A stretch of 64,000 nucleotides of DNA from Pectinophora gossypiella (GCF_024362695.1 NC_065407.1:13268001-13332000), one strand, 5' to 3'. Shown: positions 1-10,480, counted from the first letter of the stretch. Notes: generated by a model not told the origin, from the sequence alone. Made by a program: numbers and translations.

Positions 1-25
1 TCCCTGGGCAGGCTGAGGTTTATAG

Positions 26-390
26 TCTTCTTCTTCTATCGTGTGGGTTGTGAGGTAAATTACCAACCTCATCAACCCTTATAGTATAGACACTCATTCC
101 TCGCTAGTTATGTATAAGTCCCATGTAATGGCGAGCGAGCCTATGCCACAACCTATAATTAATCACATGATATCAATTATTATGATCGAAATATGAATTC
201 AAACTCATTAAGTCGAAATAATTAAAACACATAATAACGGGTTCTTACCGCGTTTAAATGGGGATATGAATGGGGAGTCTCATATCCCCATTTAAACGCG
301 GTAAGAACCCGTTATTATGTGTTTTCATTAAGTCGAATTCAGTGGTTTAGAGACCGAGCGGGGATTCGAACCCATTCCCCGAACAGCATA
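26..390 (-). repeat. tRNA-derived SINE (family E), 5' truncated
   Basis: Read on the minus strand, a B-box-like GGTTCGAATCC near 370 is followed by a body also seen at 39183-39345, 27915-28008 and 55482-55625. It ends near 30 in a tail (AACCCACACGATAGAAGAAG) shared with SINE family A. No A box is visible, so the 5' end is missing. Positions 218-325 are a later insertion, flanked on both sides by the SINE motif CATTAAGTCGAA. The RNA polymerase III assignment is inferred from the B box. Confidence 0.7.
218..325. repeat. Perfect hairpin insertion inside SINE E
   Basis: Two arms of about 48 bases beginning AAAACACATAATAACGGG are reverse complements and meet at a loop of roughly 10 bases. The block is flanked by CATTAAGTCGAA at 206-217 and 326-337, a 12-base target duplication. 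That length suits LINE-type retroposition better than a cut-and-paste MITE. Relatives carrying TTATGTGTTTTAATTATGAT occur near 43375, 54380, 54520 and 54660, but those are not perfect hairpins. The minus strand ends TTTTAATTAT, which may be the retroposed 3' tail. Confidence 0.75.
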
Positions 391-781
391 ATATCAGGAC
401 TAACAATGTTATTTATCTGATTTTTCTATTCAGTCTCTATCCATCCCCTGCTGCAAATAGAGATAGAGCCATCTTTTCTTTCACGGCACTCGCTAACAAT
501 TAAGTTTGTCAAATAATTTATTTCTTGTTCAATGTCTTTTCCAACCTTAAGTTGGGTCTTTCTGTGAAAAATCCGTCGCGTAAGGAAAACTTTAACGCAC
601 GAGTGATTCGCCCGGATCGACATTCTTGTCAATAAAGCTGGAATGTTCGGTCATGTGGCTCGAATTCAGTATCCTGTTATAAGAATCAATATCTCAATGC
701 TTATAAGAAGGGAAATAATAAAACTATTTCGTTGTTTTGTTGTATAGTAGACTTACGAAAAAGTCTTATATGATGCGGGTG
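391..781. other. No recognised element
   Basis: The stretch between SINE E and the first family H MITE. A 68-codon minus-strand frame (632-426) is open, but it has no recognisable domain, no supporting splice sites and no strong codon bias. I do not call it a gene. Confidence 0.5.
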
Positions 782-927
782 TACGGTCACGAGCATTAAT
801 ATGTATACACTTTGGTACCATGTCACATTAACTTTTTTGACAAATTGAACTGTAAGTCTCACTAAATGTCAAATACGTTAGTGCGACAGAGTCCTAAAGT
901 GGGTACATTATATTGCTCATGACTGTA
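782..927. mobile_element. TA-flanked MITE, family H, copy 1
   Basis: The ends TACGGTCACGAGCATTAATA and, inverted, TACAGTCATGAGCAATATAA form terminal inverted repeats beginning at TA. Six copies of about 146-160 bp lie in the window. TA target use fits the Tc1/mariner superfamily; no transposase is present. The copy at 25550 has an inferred empty site that fixes the TA duplication. Family placement is inference from the TA and the size. Confidence 0.8.
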
Positions 928-1142
928 AGTGGTAGGGTTGGAAGAGGAAGGCCTAGGCGTAAATATCGCGATCAGATTCAGGATGTTTTAAAGAAAGGTT
1001 AGTTCAAGAGTACCGAACCTAAACCGGCTAGCATGTGTGAAGTCTTTGATGAGAGTGGAAGAATCGAAAGTAGTGTGGCAATAAGTGGACCTCTTTGGAC
1101 TCTGCCTTCCCCAACAGGAAATAGGCGTGATCTTATGTATGT
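928..1142 (+). pseudogene. Non-LTR retrotransposon 3' end, GRGRPRRKYRDQ type (family T)
   Basis: One frame reads GRGRPRRKYRDQIQDVLKKG and then a stop; the next part continues in broken frames to AATAGGCGTGAT. The basic GRGRPRR motif followed by an Asp/Gln-rich helix is typical of the extreme C-terminus of insect non-LTR reverse transcriptase ORFs, downstream of the catalytic domain. Stops and frameshifts make it dead. A matching tail lies at 18835-19005 and an inverted one at 63112-63215. Confidence 0.65.
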
Positions 1143-1159
1143 AACATACATAACATAAA

Positions 1160-1302
1160 CAGCCTATATACGTCCCGCTACTGGGCATAAGTACGTAGTC
1201 GTTACATGAGTCATGTCAGAACCCTATGGCGGCTCAGTAATAACCCTGACATCAGGGTTGATGAGGTTGGTAATTCACCTATAGAAGAAGAACGCCGTAT
1301 TA
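1160..1302 (+). repeat. SINE tails: family B end plus family A 3' end
   Basis: AGCCTATATACGTCCCGCTA at 1160-1180 is a fragment of the family B tail in reverse sense. From 1190 to 1302 the GTAGTCGTTACATGAG to GTTGATGAGGTTGGTAAT segment is the family A 3' end, finishing in GAAGAAG. Neither fragment has an A or B box. Confidence 0.6.
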
Positions 1303-1324
1303 CATAGCTGGCGGAGAACAGACA

Positions 1325-1553
1325 GTATGTTAATGGCATCGTAACGAATACTGAGGGGGATGATTCAGACCATGATTCTGAGTTGATATCAAGTAGAATT
1401 TTCTGTCGCAAAAGTATGGACCGGAAAATAATTTAAAAAGACACAAAAGTTTTCATAGATTTTCTGACAGGAATTTCCAGTTGATATTAACTCAGTATCA
1501 TGGTCTGAATCATCCCCCTCAGTATTTGTTACGATGTCACTAATACCCTGTAT
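1325..1553. mobile_element. Palindromic MITE, family I, copy 1
   Basis: The left half carries CATCGTAACGAATACTGAGG and GATGATTCAGACCATGATTC. The right half carries the same in inverse, ending CACTAATACCCTGTATA. The arms meet around GTCGCAAAAGTATGG. Other copies lie near 5563, 13329, 30653, 38090, 43738 and 60178. No coding capacity. Superfamily is unresolved because target duplications are not clear. Confidence 0.7.
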
Positions 1554-1686
1554 ACGAATACCGTGGGGGATGATTCAGGTCATGATTCTGAGTTAATATT
1601 AAATGAAATTTTCCATCGAACTCAAAATCATCGTCTGAATCACCCATCAAAGTTTTCATTACGATGTTACTAACATAATACCTCTA
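1551..1686. mobile_element. Second, deleted family I MITE abutting the first
   Basis: Immediately after copy 1 the sequence restarts at ACGAATACCGTGGGGGATGA and runs through a shortened palindrome to GTTTTCATTACGATGTTACT. Head-to-tail placement of two copies suggests insertion of one at the end of the other, or unequal exchange. Confidence 0.55.
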
Positions 1687-1690
1687 TATG

Positions 1691-1783
1691 ATTTTTATTT
1701 ATTTCTTATCCGCCGAAAAGGAAAGTGGCAGGTAATCGACAGGCATACGTATTATGGACACCGCGTCAATTTTGGGTAGAAAT
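1691..1783. mobile_element. MITE family G, copy 1, left piece
   Basis: TTATCCGCCGAAAAGGAAAG through GTCAATTTTGGGTAGAAAT matches the left third of family G. The same MITE resumes at 4373 and again at 4827, so it was split by two later insertions (1784-4372 and 4451-4822). Copies 2 to 8 of the family supply the unbroken order. Confidence 0.75.
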
Positions 1784-4372
1784 GACAATGGGCACTTTTG
1801 TATGAAACTTGGTCCAAGAACCTCCACTGATGAGACTTATATGTAATGAAAGCTTATGCTTTCCCTATGATTCTGGCAAAGTCCTATCAGATTCTGTCCC
1901 GGGGTTCTTTTTTTACGACCATGTTTGTCCTGGCTAAAAATGTGATAAAATACAGTGGGAGCTAAAATCGACTCAAGATTTGTTGCTGGATAACTAAGTC
2001 TACATAAATAATTATGTATCATATTGTATATCATTTTAAAGAGGATCTTTTCCAGAATCCGAAACATAAAAAAAAACAAAAAAAAATCTTTTTGTAAGCG
2101 AATTATAGTCAATTTATATCTGCAGCGCCATTGTTTCTCGGTAGCTAAGTTCAAGTTTCATGCCTTTTACCCCTTCCAAAAGTATCTTACCGATTTTTTT
2201 TATATTGCTTCCGGAATTTGATCTGAGTGATAATAACAAGAAAAATAAATAAACACCTCTCCGATAGAGACCGGCTAAGCTATTGCCTATTGCAAGAAAT
2301 CGTCATCATTGGCAAGTCATTACGGTATTGCATATTATAAGCTTATCAGCAACTTGGAACTTGGTCCAAGAACCTCCACTGGTGAGACTTGCATGTAATG
2401 ATAGCTTATACTTGTCCTATGATTCTGGCAAAGTTCTATCAAACTCTGTCCTAGGGTTTTTTTACGGCCATGTTTGTCCTGAGTGTACAGTAGTGGACTG
2501 CAAAATCACCTCAGGATTTGTTGTCGATAAACTATTTAACTAAGTCTATATACATAATTATATATCATAATGTATATCAATTTTAAAGGGGAAGGTTATC
2601 AGAATCTGAAACACAAATAAAAAAATGCATTAAGTATGTAAACGACTTTTAGCCAACTCACGTCCGTAGCACCATTTTTCTCAGCAGCTACGTACGAGTT
2701 TCGCGCCTTCCAACCTTTCCAAAGAAGCCCAATCATTTTTTCCTTCTTCTGATATTGCATTCTTAACCTGACAAGACTAAGTGACAACAACAAGAAATAA
2801 AATAGATACCATTCCGATAGAGGCCGCGTAAGCTATGGACCTATTGCAAGATAACGTACTCAAAGGCTAGTCATTATAATCCAACAGACGTAACATGATT
2901 AGAATGCGGGAGGACGCAAATGTAGTATGTTTTCTTTCACCACAATCTTGTTTTATTAATCCAGGCTTATATCTTGTCTTATAAACAATGCCGAATGGTA
3001 CAACAAACGTATCGTAAACGTAAGGTTGCCTGGTAGTAATTGCTACCTTGGCAATAAAGCCGCCTTTTGCACCAGTTATTGCCTGAACTTGTTTAATAAA
3101 TGTGTTTCTTTTGTATACAATAGAGTCATTGTATTGCATCTTGATTAGAATGACTTATTTCTTGTTTCTCTCGTACTAAGCTGTATAGTTGTATTGCTGT
3201 TAGTATTAAAGAGACACATATTTCGTCTCTTTCGCATAAGGCGATGTACTACATTTCCGTCCCGCCGCATTCTAATCATGTTACGTCTGTTGGATTATAA
3301 TGACTAGACTTTGAGTACGTTATCTTGCAATAGGTCCATAGCTTACGCGGCCTCTATCGGAATGGTATCTATTTTTTTTTTCTTTGTTGTCACTTGTCAG
3401 GTTAAGAATGCAATATCAGAAGAAGGAAAAAAATGATTGGGCTCCTTTGGAAAGGTTGGAAGGCGCGAAACTCGTACGTAGCTGCTGAGAAAAATGGTGC
3501 TACGGACGTGAGTTGGCTAAAAGTCGTTTACATAATGCATTTTTTTTATTTGTGTTTCTGATTCTGATAACCTTCCCCTTTAAAATTGATATACATTATG
3601 ATATATAATTATGTATATAGACTTAGTTAAATAGTTTATCGACAACAAATCCTGAGGTGATTTTGCAGTCCACTACTGTACACTCAGGACAAACATGGCC
3701 GTAAAAAAACCCTAGGACAGAGTTTGATAGAACTTTGCCAGAATCATAGGACAAGTATAAGCTATCATTACATGCAAGTCTCACCAGTGGAGGTTCTTGG
3801 ACCAAGTTCCAAGTTGCTGATAAGCTTATAATATGCAATACCGTAATGACTTGCTAATGATGACGATTTCTTGCAATAGGCAATAGCTTAGCCGGTCTCT
3901 ATCGGAGAGGTGTTTATTTATTTTTCTTGTTATTATCACTCAGATCAAATTCCGGAAGCAATATAAAAAAAATCGGTAAGATACTTTTGGAAGGGGTAAA
4001 AGGCATGAAACTTGAACTTAGCTACCGAGAAACAATGGCGCTGCAGATATAAATTGACTATAATTCGCTTACAAAAAGATTTTTTTTTGTTTTTTTTTAT
4101 GTTTCGGATTCTGGAAAAGATCCTCTTTAAAATGATATACAATATGATACATAATTATTTATGTAGACTTAGTTATCCAGCAACAAATCTTGAGCCGATT
4201 TTAGCTCCCACTGTATTTTATCACATTTTTAGCCAGGACAAACATGGCCGTAAAAAAAGAACCCCGGGACAGAATCTGATAGAACTTTGCCAGATTCATA
4301 GAGAAAGCATAAGCTTTCATTACATATAAGTCTCATCAGTGGAGGTTCTTGGACCAGATTCGCCCATTCTCC
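1784..4372. mobile_element. 2.6-kb foldback element with two-unit arms
   Basis: Positions 1808-2909 and 3265-4359 are reverse complements, at high but not perfect identity (small indels near 2615 and 2775). Each arm holds two diverged tandem units of about 550 bp: the motif TTGGTCCAAGAACCTCCACT occurs at about 1811 and 2360, and inverted at about 3790 and 4335. The outer ends are GACAATGGGC and, inverted, GGAGAATGGGC. The central loop of about 355 bp (2910-3264) is not repeated. The whole sits inside MITE G. Long multi-unit inverted ends around a short middle resemble Foldback/Galileo-type transposons, but no transposase is visible and the class is inference. Confidence 0.75.
2910..3264. other. 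Unique loop of the foldback element
   Basis: This is the only part of the element outside the inverted arms. A 90-codon minus-strand frame (3139-2867) covers most of it and runs into the left arm. I recognise no domain. It could be a remnant of a coding segment or simply chance. Confidence 0.4.
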
Positions 4373-4450
4373 TTTAAAAAGCCTTCTCAACATTTTACAT
4401 TGTCCAATAACCCGACAGAATTAAGATGACAGCACACGTCAAACGGGTTG
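4373..4450. mobile_element. MITE family G, copy 1, middle piece
   Basis: TTTAAAAAGCC to CGTCAAACGGGTTG continues the G element after the foldback insertion: AATAACCCGACAGAATTAAG matches copies at 10620, 12410 and 27310. The last four bases GTTG are repeated after the next insertion. Confidence 0.75.
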
Positions 4451-4822
4451 AAAGAAAGAAACGTTTATTATAAAGGGACACCACAGTAACAAATACAAAA
4501 CAAATATATAATTTAAAACACGGAGTAACACACAACTTACAATCAAACAAAACATATAATAAAACAACATACACGAGAAATACAAATAATTGAGTGTATG
4601 GACTGGTCAACGATGGTGGTGGTGTCCTTTATAAAAGGGCCTCACTCAGCATAAGCCGCGGCGCGAGCCACGACGCTGGTATTCTGTGGACCCTGCTAAG
4701 TGAGGCACGGAAGCCGTGTCTCCCACAAATACAACTTGAATGAATACATAATAATATTTACTTATACTATGAATACAAAGTAGTTTACAAAAACATATAT
4801 TAAAAGCGTGTGTGTGTGCAGT
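4451..4822 (-). mobile_element. 372-bp insertion in MITE G, possible solo LTR or retroposon
   Basis: Uninterrupted G copies read CGGGTTGCATATCAGCGAGA. Here GTTG is present at 4447-4450 and again at 4823-4826, so the insert has a 4-base target duplication. On its minus strand an AATAAA-type signal lies near 4466. The ends do not read TG...CA, so an LTR identity is uncertain. A 61-codon minus frame (4831-4646) ends GDTASVPHLAGSTEYQRRGS and was not identified. Confidence 0.55.
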
Positions 4823-4826
4823 GTTG

Positions 4827-4978
4827 CACATCAGCGAGATGCCTATTTTATGTCCGGGTTATTCATTCATTTTAAAATTAACAGTTGTCAATCATCCGTC
4901 TGTTTCCTTTTCGGTGGATAAGAAAGGAGTTTAACTTAAAATAAAATTAGGTAGGTGTCTGCAGGAATCGAGGCCATT
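4827..4978. mobile_element. MITE family G, copy 1, right piece
   Basis: ATCAGCGAGATGCCTATTTT to GTCTGCAGGAATCGAGGCCA completes the G element. It contains the right inverted end, TTCCTTTTCGGTGGATAAGA, which pairs with the left piece at 1700. Confidence 0.75.
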
Positions 4979-5002
4979 GCTTCCTACGTATTCGAATATT
5001 AT

Positions 5003-5515
5003 TCAAATTCAAATTCAAAAATATATTTATTCAGTAGGTAACATAGTTACACTTTGAATCGTCAATTTTTACATAACGAACGTCTCATCCGCCTAAAACT
5101 ACTGCAGCTTCTCACAACCTGTACTATAGCCGGGGAAAAGAAGCTGCAAGAAAAACCTCGGCACAGGGCCCTAGACGTTCTTTAAAAAAATAAAATAAAC
5201 ATAAAATATTGGTATACAATTGAGTAATTTAGCTGCCTAATATCAGTTCTCAGACAGTTAATCCCATGCATTCATATTATTATCTTCTAAATAATCACTA
5301 ACTTTATAATAACCTTTTTTGTAAAGTTTTTGTTTAACTAATGTCTTAAAACAGTTGAAAGGCAAATTCTGAATGTCAATGGGAATCTTATTGTAAAAAC
5401 GTATACATTGCCCCTTAAAAGATTTAGTAATCTTATGTAATCGACTGACTTGTATTTTGGTTCATATGCTATAAAGATAGGCAGTCGCTATTTTAAACTT
5501 TGTAAAAACGGGATT
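5003..5515 (-). pseudogene. 3' end of a CR1/Jockey-like non-LTR retrotransposon
   Basis: On the minus strand the frame from about 5450 to 5265 reads ITKSFKGQCIRFYNKIPIDI and then QNLPFNCFKTLVKQKLYKK, ending near NNMNAWD and a stop. The pattern of a small Asn-Lys-Pro motif, then F-K, then Y-K-V-S-D-Y-L is a common tail of insect non-LTR reverse transcriptases. A 3' UTR follows, and the element ends at the TTGAATTTGAATTTGAAT repeat at 5005. A second copy of the UTR is at 14245-14468. It is 5' truncated, as usual for target-primed insertion. Clade is inference. Confidence 0.7.
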
Positions 5516-5562
5516 ACGCTGCTGCTAGGGAGATGATGCTGATATAATTGATTATACAGATT

Positions 5563-5766
5563 GTTAGTGACATCGTACCGTATACTGATTCAGATCATGA
5601 TTCTGAGATAATATCAAATGGAATTTTCCGTCGCAAAATTCATGATATTTTTGTTTGTTTTTAAAATGATTTTCAATATACTTTTGCGATGGAATGGAAC
5701 ATTCCACTTGATATTAACTTAGAATTATGAGTCGAATCATCCCTCAAAGTTTTCGTTATAGTGTCA
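5563..5766. mobile_element. Palindromic MITE, family I, copy 2
   Basis: GTTAGTGACATCGTACCG to TCCGTCGCAAAATTCATGAT, then the inverted half from ACTTTTGCGATGGAATGGAA to TTTTCGTTATAGTGTC. The arms have diverged, for example by loss of CGAATACTGAGG. Confidence 0.65.
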
Positions 5767-8689
5767 AAAATGATGTGTGTTTAAAATGTGTTTTGTTACT
5801 ATAACAGTACTTATAGACAAAGAAAAATGTACTCTGAACGGTTTTTCACATTTTGAATACCTGGTTATGTTTCGCTTGTCTTTTATATTACAATACAAGT
5901 TAAAAGCCGTTGACGATTTCATTATCCATAGTAGGACCCAACTGACGCTAGGTCGCGTAAACAAAATTTGCAAGTTAGTGTCGGCGCCCGACTCCGCCTG
6001 TCCGTGGTAACTGCTTTAATAAACAGAAGAGAGTTAACGCAACAACGCTAACAAGATCAAAGTATTTGTATAGGACGCTTAAATTAACTCTAATCCCATT
6101 CCGGCGTTATTCCGGTTAATATAAATTAAATTCTGCCATGTTTGCGCTAACTTTGTCGTAAATAGAAAGAGTTCATTTTGTGACGGAAATTAACATGATG
6201 TTCTTAAGTTATAACACACATCTGGATGTGTTGTGGGGTGAAACACTTGTTATGTGAAAAATATACATTATAAATCTCGCCCGTATCTCTAACAGGGTGG
6301 GCAGATACGTGTCACAGCCGAATATGCAATCGTTTCGGAATTAAGTATAATAATTGGCTTGACCCAGTTGTAACAATAAAATATGACATGTCGGATATGG
6401 TAGTTTATCATTTAACGATAATTTAGTTTTTTGTTTTAGTATTTTATTGTTTTTTTTATTTATTTTTATATTAGTGTTTTTTTATAAAGATAATTTTGAA
6501 ACATTTTATTTTTACAAAATAGGAATGCGTTTTCTTTGTTTATTGAAATGAGACGTCACTGAGCAAAATGTCACGTGATCAATCGTGTTTTCGCGCGAAA
6601 TTTGGAATTAAAGAAAAAAGTTTGGTTTTTCTATTATATAAAGCTTTGTCGAGAAAATAAAATGTTGTAAGAGGTATAAAATAAGCGTTTGTAATTATTC
6701 AAATACTTATCGAAAAACTGTCAAGTAGCCAATTATTAGTTAATTTTATTACTTCTAAGTGAGTAGGTAAGTAATGTTAATTTATGCCGAATATTTTTTT
6801 TTCTTTCTGTCTTATATAGTGACAGGTGATCAGTTCAGAATATCTTTTAATATTTTCAGCAGGGTCTGCATGACAACCGCACCGCACACTGTGCGAATTA
6901 TGTCGACGGCTTCGACCAATGAACGCAGCGAATTTAGTAGATAAATGTCGAACGCCTATTGGCCAAATTTATAATACATCATATTTTAAAATGTGTAAGA
7001 GTAGGTATATTATTTTTGATCAGCTCAGTTGATTATTAAACTAAAATAAATAGAGCGCAGTGGACACGTTAAAACGAAGCATCCGCTGAGAGGTAGAAAA
7101 TAAATTAAAAAACCCATTGCAATGTGCCATAAAAACTTAATTACTGTCCTAGAAAAAGCTTATTATTTATAAAGCAGTATTTCATAAAAATGTAGAAGCA
7201 CGAGGATAAAGCAATGTATTCACAGGGAAACAATTTATTTATTTTAAAAGCACTAATTCAGAAACAAAATCTGTGTTTTGTTTACAATATCCACATGTAA
7301 TATAATACCTTCTTTTTCTGTAACGTAACATTGTACGTGTTTCACAAACTGTGTATTCCAGTGGGTACATGGGTGAAATAAAAAATGAGATAAAATTCTA
7401 CTCTACTTTTCATTTAATTATAATTTGTCCACATAAACCATTAGTCTCTTGTCTTCAAATGCATTCAGCTTAAGTACAGGTTGACTCCTGCTTCCACTGC
7501 ATGTGGTATGCTATCTATGTACACGCGACATAATATTTTGGAACAACACGACTCCATATTTAGGCTTGCTTTTCCTATTTCCTATATCGACCTCCTAACC
7601 AAACTTACCTTCTTAGATGGATAAGTCTGCCTACAAATATCTGTACTATAAAAGGTGTAGGTCTATTAAGTAGTCAAATTCCGTGCTATGTGTAACCTAA
7701 GCCGCAGTTACTTACTGACTAGTACGTACTTACGTATACAAACAAACAGCGATTCTCTCGCTTCGGCTGCTTCGGAGTCTTCGGAAAGAAGAGGTAATGG
7801 AAAAGGAAAATATAAACTGTCTTCTTACTTTTTGTTTCTCAACGTCTAATATCTTTATTTTTTCTAGGTAAATTCTCCCTTTGTAAGCTCGCTTCAGTAA
7901 TTTAGTAGGAATAGATTTTTAATTGTCCATTCGACTGAGTTAGCCTTTGTAAATGCGTATGATTGTTAAGAAAAATACGCTGAATTAATTCTTCTTTGGT
8001 ATTTTATATTTGTATTATCATAAAATGATGTTAATAGTTTTACAGTGATGAGTGATGACTTCATTTCGCGAGTAATAGTCATATTGTAGAAGTTTTACTA
8101 AGGGATCAATCATGTCAAAAGCAATGAAAATATATTACAGACGATGTGCTAATAAACTGTAAATAATGCTGAAAGTTAGAAGTCAAGTTTTGACTGGATA
8201 AGTTTTATATAACACTGTATACGTAGTATATTTATGTATGAATGTGTTATTAAAGTGTATTGAGAGTAAAGAAAGATAAATCATTCTTTGTCTTTCGTCA
8301 TCACTCCGGGCAGCGCATTATGAAAATACTACTTCAATAAGTCTCAGCCGGTCGAGACGAACTGAACTAGGCTTTACAAACAACAAACTCGTTTTTTACG
8401 TTACTTGCTTGGCCGGAGATGCGTAAACACTACTCCAATAATTATATAGGTACGACCCCGAAGGATTTATAGGTTAGGTATTATCCATTAAAATGTGCTT
8501 GAAACCCGCATTATCTCTCGTGTAGAGACATCAATCCCGAGACTTTTTTTTGATCATTATTTTATATTTTTTAAATAGCTTTAAAAAAAATCTCATTATT
8601 ACCATCTGTCGCCGCATGTGTGCATGTGTTTATTTTTATTTCGATGCAATAAAGTATATTTGTATTGAATTGTATTGTGCCGCTTAACG
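5767..8689. other. Long stretch without recognised genes
   Basis: AT-rich, with open frames no longer than 77 codons. Two short pieces can be named: a decayed family S piece near 6275-6410 (GTATCTCTAACAGGGTGGGC) and one end of the family M transposon at 6859-6925. Near 8640-8675 TGCAATAAAGTATATTTGTA looks like a retroposon poly(A) end. The rest holds nothing I can support. Confidence 0.6.
6859..6925 (+). mobile_element. Single terminal repeat of the family M transposon
   Basis: GGTCTGCATGACAACCGCAC to TCGACGGCTTCGACCAAT matches the 61-bp inverted end that brackets the element at 45984-46615. No partner end was found nearby, so this is a solitary end or an element deleted on one side. Confidence 0.6.
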
Positions 8690-8748
8690 TGTAAGTGCGA
8701 CCGAGATACAGTTCACGCGCTATCTCCCTTACACCTTAGCGGCTTACG
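8690..8748 (-). repeat. Family R repeat, copy 1
   Basis: On the minus strand ACCGTAAGCCGCTAAGG, a short GTAAG block, then CTCGGTCGCACTTAC. The same order is at 29355-29418 and 41990-42055. Function and class are unknown. Confidence 0.55.
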
Positions 8749-9239
8749 GTCCACTAAATTAGTGCGGGGCGTAGAGTTACCATTCTATGTTCTATTCTAT
8801 GCGCAAGGGCGTGAGTTTATGTAGTAAGGGATGTGTGAATATGTCGCGATAAAGAATCAAACAGATTTTAATGCTCGCAGTTTAGTATCCGTAGTATCGT
8901 AGAAGTGATCACATCGTAATGGTGTATGCTCTGTGCTCGTCAAACTGCGTTAGATATCGCTATTTTTACTGGCGAGTCTCGTTACCTGTCGATATCAGAT
9001 GCGCGGCTCCGAAATCAGATTTTGAAGGAATAGGGTGGTGATGAATTTCGTATAAGTGAAAATTGAAAAAAGTAATATACGTCAAAAAACATATGATTTG
9101 CCCCCGTCGTATCGTCGTCGTGTTGCCCGTATACCGACCCACACGAGAGAACAGAAGATTACCCTATCGCGCGCGATATGCGAGCAACATGCTACGGGGG
9201 CTGAACACATTGGTGTATTTGTTCCCTGTAACCAAAATT

Positions 9240-9367
9240 ATAGGCACGTTAAGTAGTCGGTCCATGCTATAATTTACTATCAGGGGCTTCTGGTAGCTCA
9301 GTAGTAACCCTGATACCATTGTTGATGAGGTCGATCGTTGACCCCACAACCCACGCGATAGAAGACT
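9240..9367 (+). repeat. SINE family A 3' fragment
   Basis: GGCACGTTAAGTAGTCGGTC, a deletion, then TCAGTAGTAACCCTGATACC to CCCACGCGATAGAAGA. It is the tail half of family A, with the promoter part absent. Confidence 0.65.
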
Positions 9368-9546
9368 AAAATGGTCGTGTCAGTGAATTGGATCACCGTA
9401 GTGAGTAGACTATGCGATGGAAGGTACATTAAACTAGCAGCGTGCTGCAATTTGACGTTGACGTTTGTCCCGCTCATTAAGTGCGTATTATTTAATAACT
9501 ACATTACAGCAGAAAATAGCTGTACTTTACTGTGTTCATCAAGTTT

Positions 9547-9625
9547 CTTATTCTTCTTCTTCTATCGTGTGGGTTGTGAGGTGGAGTACCAACCTCATCA
9601 ACTCTGGCGTCAGGGTTACAGGGTT
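9547..9625 (-). repeat. SINE family A 3' fragment, inverted
   Basis: TTCTTCTTCTATCGTGTGGG to GGCGTCAGGGTTAC is the last 80 bases of family A in the opposite sense to the copy 180 bp upstream. Confidence 0.65.
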
Positions 9626-9696
9626 AGTTTATTATTTATTTATAGGTACCTAATACATTTGGTTTGCTGTAGAGTGTTAAGTCAAAACCAACAAGG

Positions 9697-9838
9697 GGGT
9701 TAAAGGCCACATCGAAGCAATTCATCTAAAAAAGCAATATTGCAATTTGACATTTGCGCATATAAAAGTAAGTGCGCGATGCAACCAAATGACTAATAAT
9801 AATATAGCTTTCTTAGAATGCGGCATTTTGAGATACCT
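9697..9838. mobile_element. Palindromic MITE, family N, copy 1
   Basis: Left end GGTTAAAGGCCACATCGAAG and AATTCATCTAAAAAAGCAAT, then ATTTGACATTTGCGCATATA and GTAAGTGCGCGATGC. The right half is decayed. Best copy: 31490-31645. Confidence 0.6.
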
Positions 9839-9842
9839 TTTA

Positions 9843-9920
9843 TTTTGACGTGACTTATTGTGAATTTGCCGCAGATGGCAATAACTGCTTGGCCGCCAAA
9901 TGGGGAGCGCTGAGATACCT
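9843..9920 (-). repeat. Family F retroposon, 3' fragment
   Basis: GACGTGACTTATTGTGAATT begins the block. In minus sense every F copy ends CAATAAGTCACGTC followed by an A-run, which marks the 3' end of a retroposed RNA. Only the last 75 bases are present here. Confidence 0.6.
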
Positions 9921-10480
9921 AGGCATTCATTATTATTTAGAGAGGACACCACAGCTAAAATACAAAGGTAGGTAGGTTTAGGTATCAAAAGTAGTCGCTT
10001 ATGAAATAAATCGCCTATTTAATAGCCATACAGTAACAGTAACGACACGTCACCACATCGTGTGACGTTTATAACAGGTGAGATCGATTTACTGCCGACA
10101 GTTGATTGTGAGACTTCAATCTACTGCACGGGGATTCAATTTCCCTATACAGATCGACACTTTGTAGCTATTTTGTGTGAAAAGTTTAAACTTGTATCGA
10201 CATATTTTGTAGGCTAAGATCTCGACTGCGAGACCTGTCAGACTAATGCCAGATCTACGATATACTTATCAAAGGAGATATTTTTAAATGGACGTGTGCA
10301 TAGGTAGACTTGATAAAAATGGATGCTAATGCAGTTATTACCTAACTTGAGTAACATTACATAACACGTTCAGAAAATGTGGAAGATAGTATAATAATAT
10401 AAGGTATATTAACGGTAAGTTCTATCCTACAACCAAATGGCTAAGATAAAATAGTATTTCACTAAATAAAAAAGAATCAA
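9921..10480. other. No recognised element
   Basis: I see no domain, terminal repeat pair or family match here. Confidence 0.5.

Noticed and set aside
2867..3139. 90-codon minus-strand frame over the foldback loop
   Set aside because: No domain recognised, and part of it lies in the left arm. Kept only as a note on the loop.
1837..4329. Mirror-image open frames of 105, 71 and 65 codons in the foldback arms
   Set aside because: They occur because the arms are inverted copies. The diverged internal units do not keep any of these frames open in common, and in-frame stops recur, so I do not treat them as proteins.
4451..4822. Confident call of a solo LTR
   Set aside because: The ends do not read TG...CA and no internal retroelement body is seen, so it is left as an unclassified insert.
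9056..9349. Three overlapping 61-69 codon frames
   Set aside because: They cross into a SINE A fragment and have no recognisable domain.
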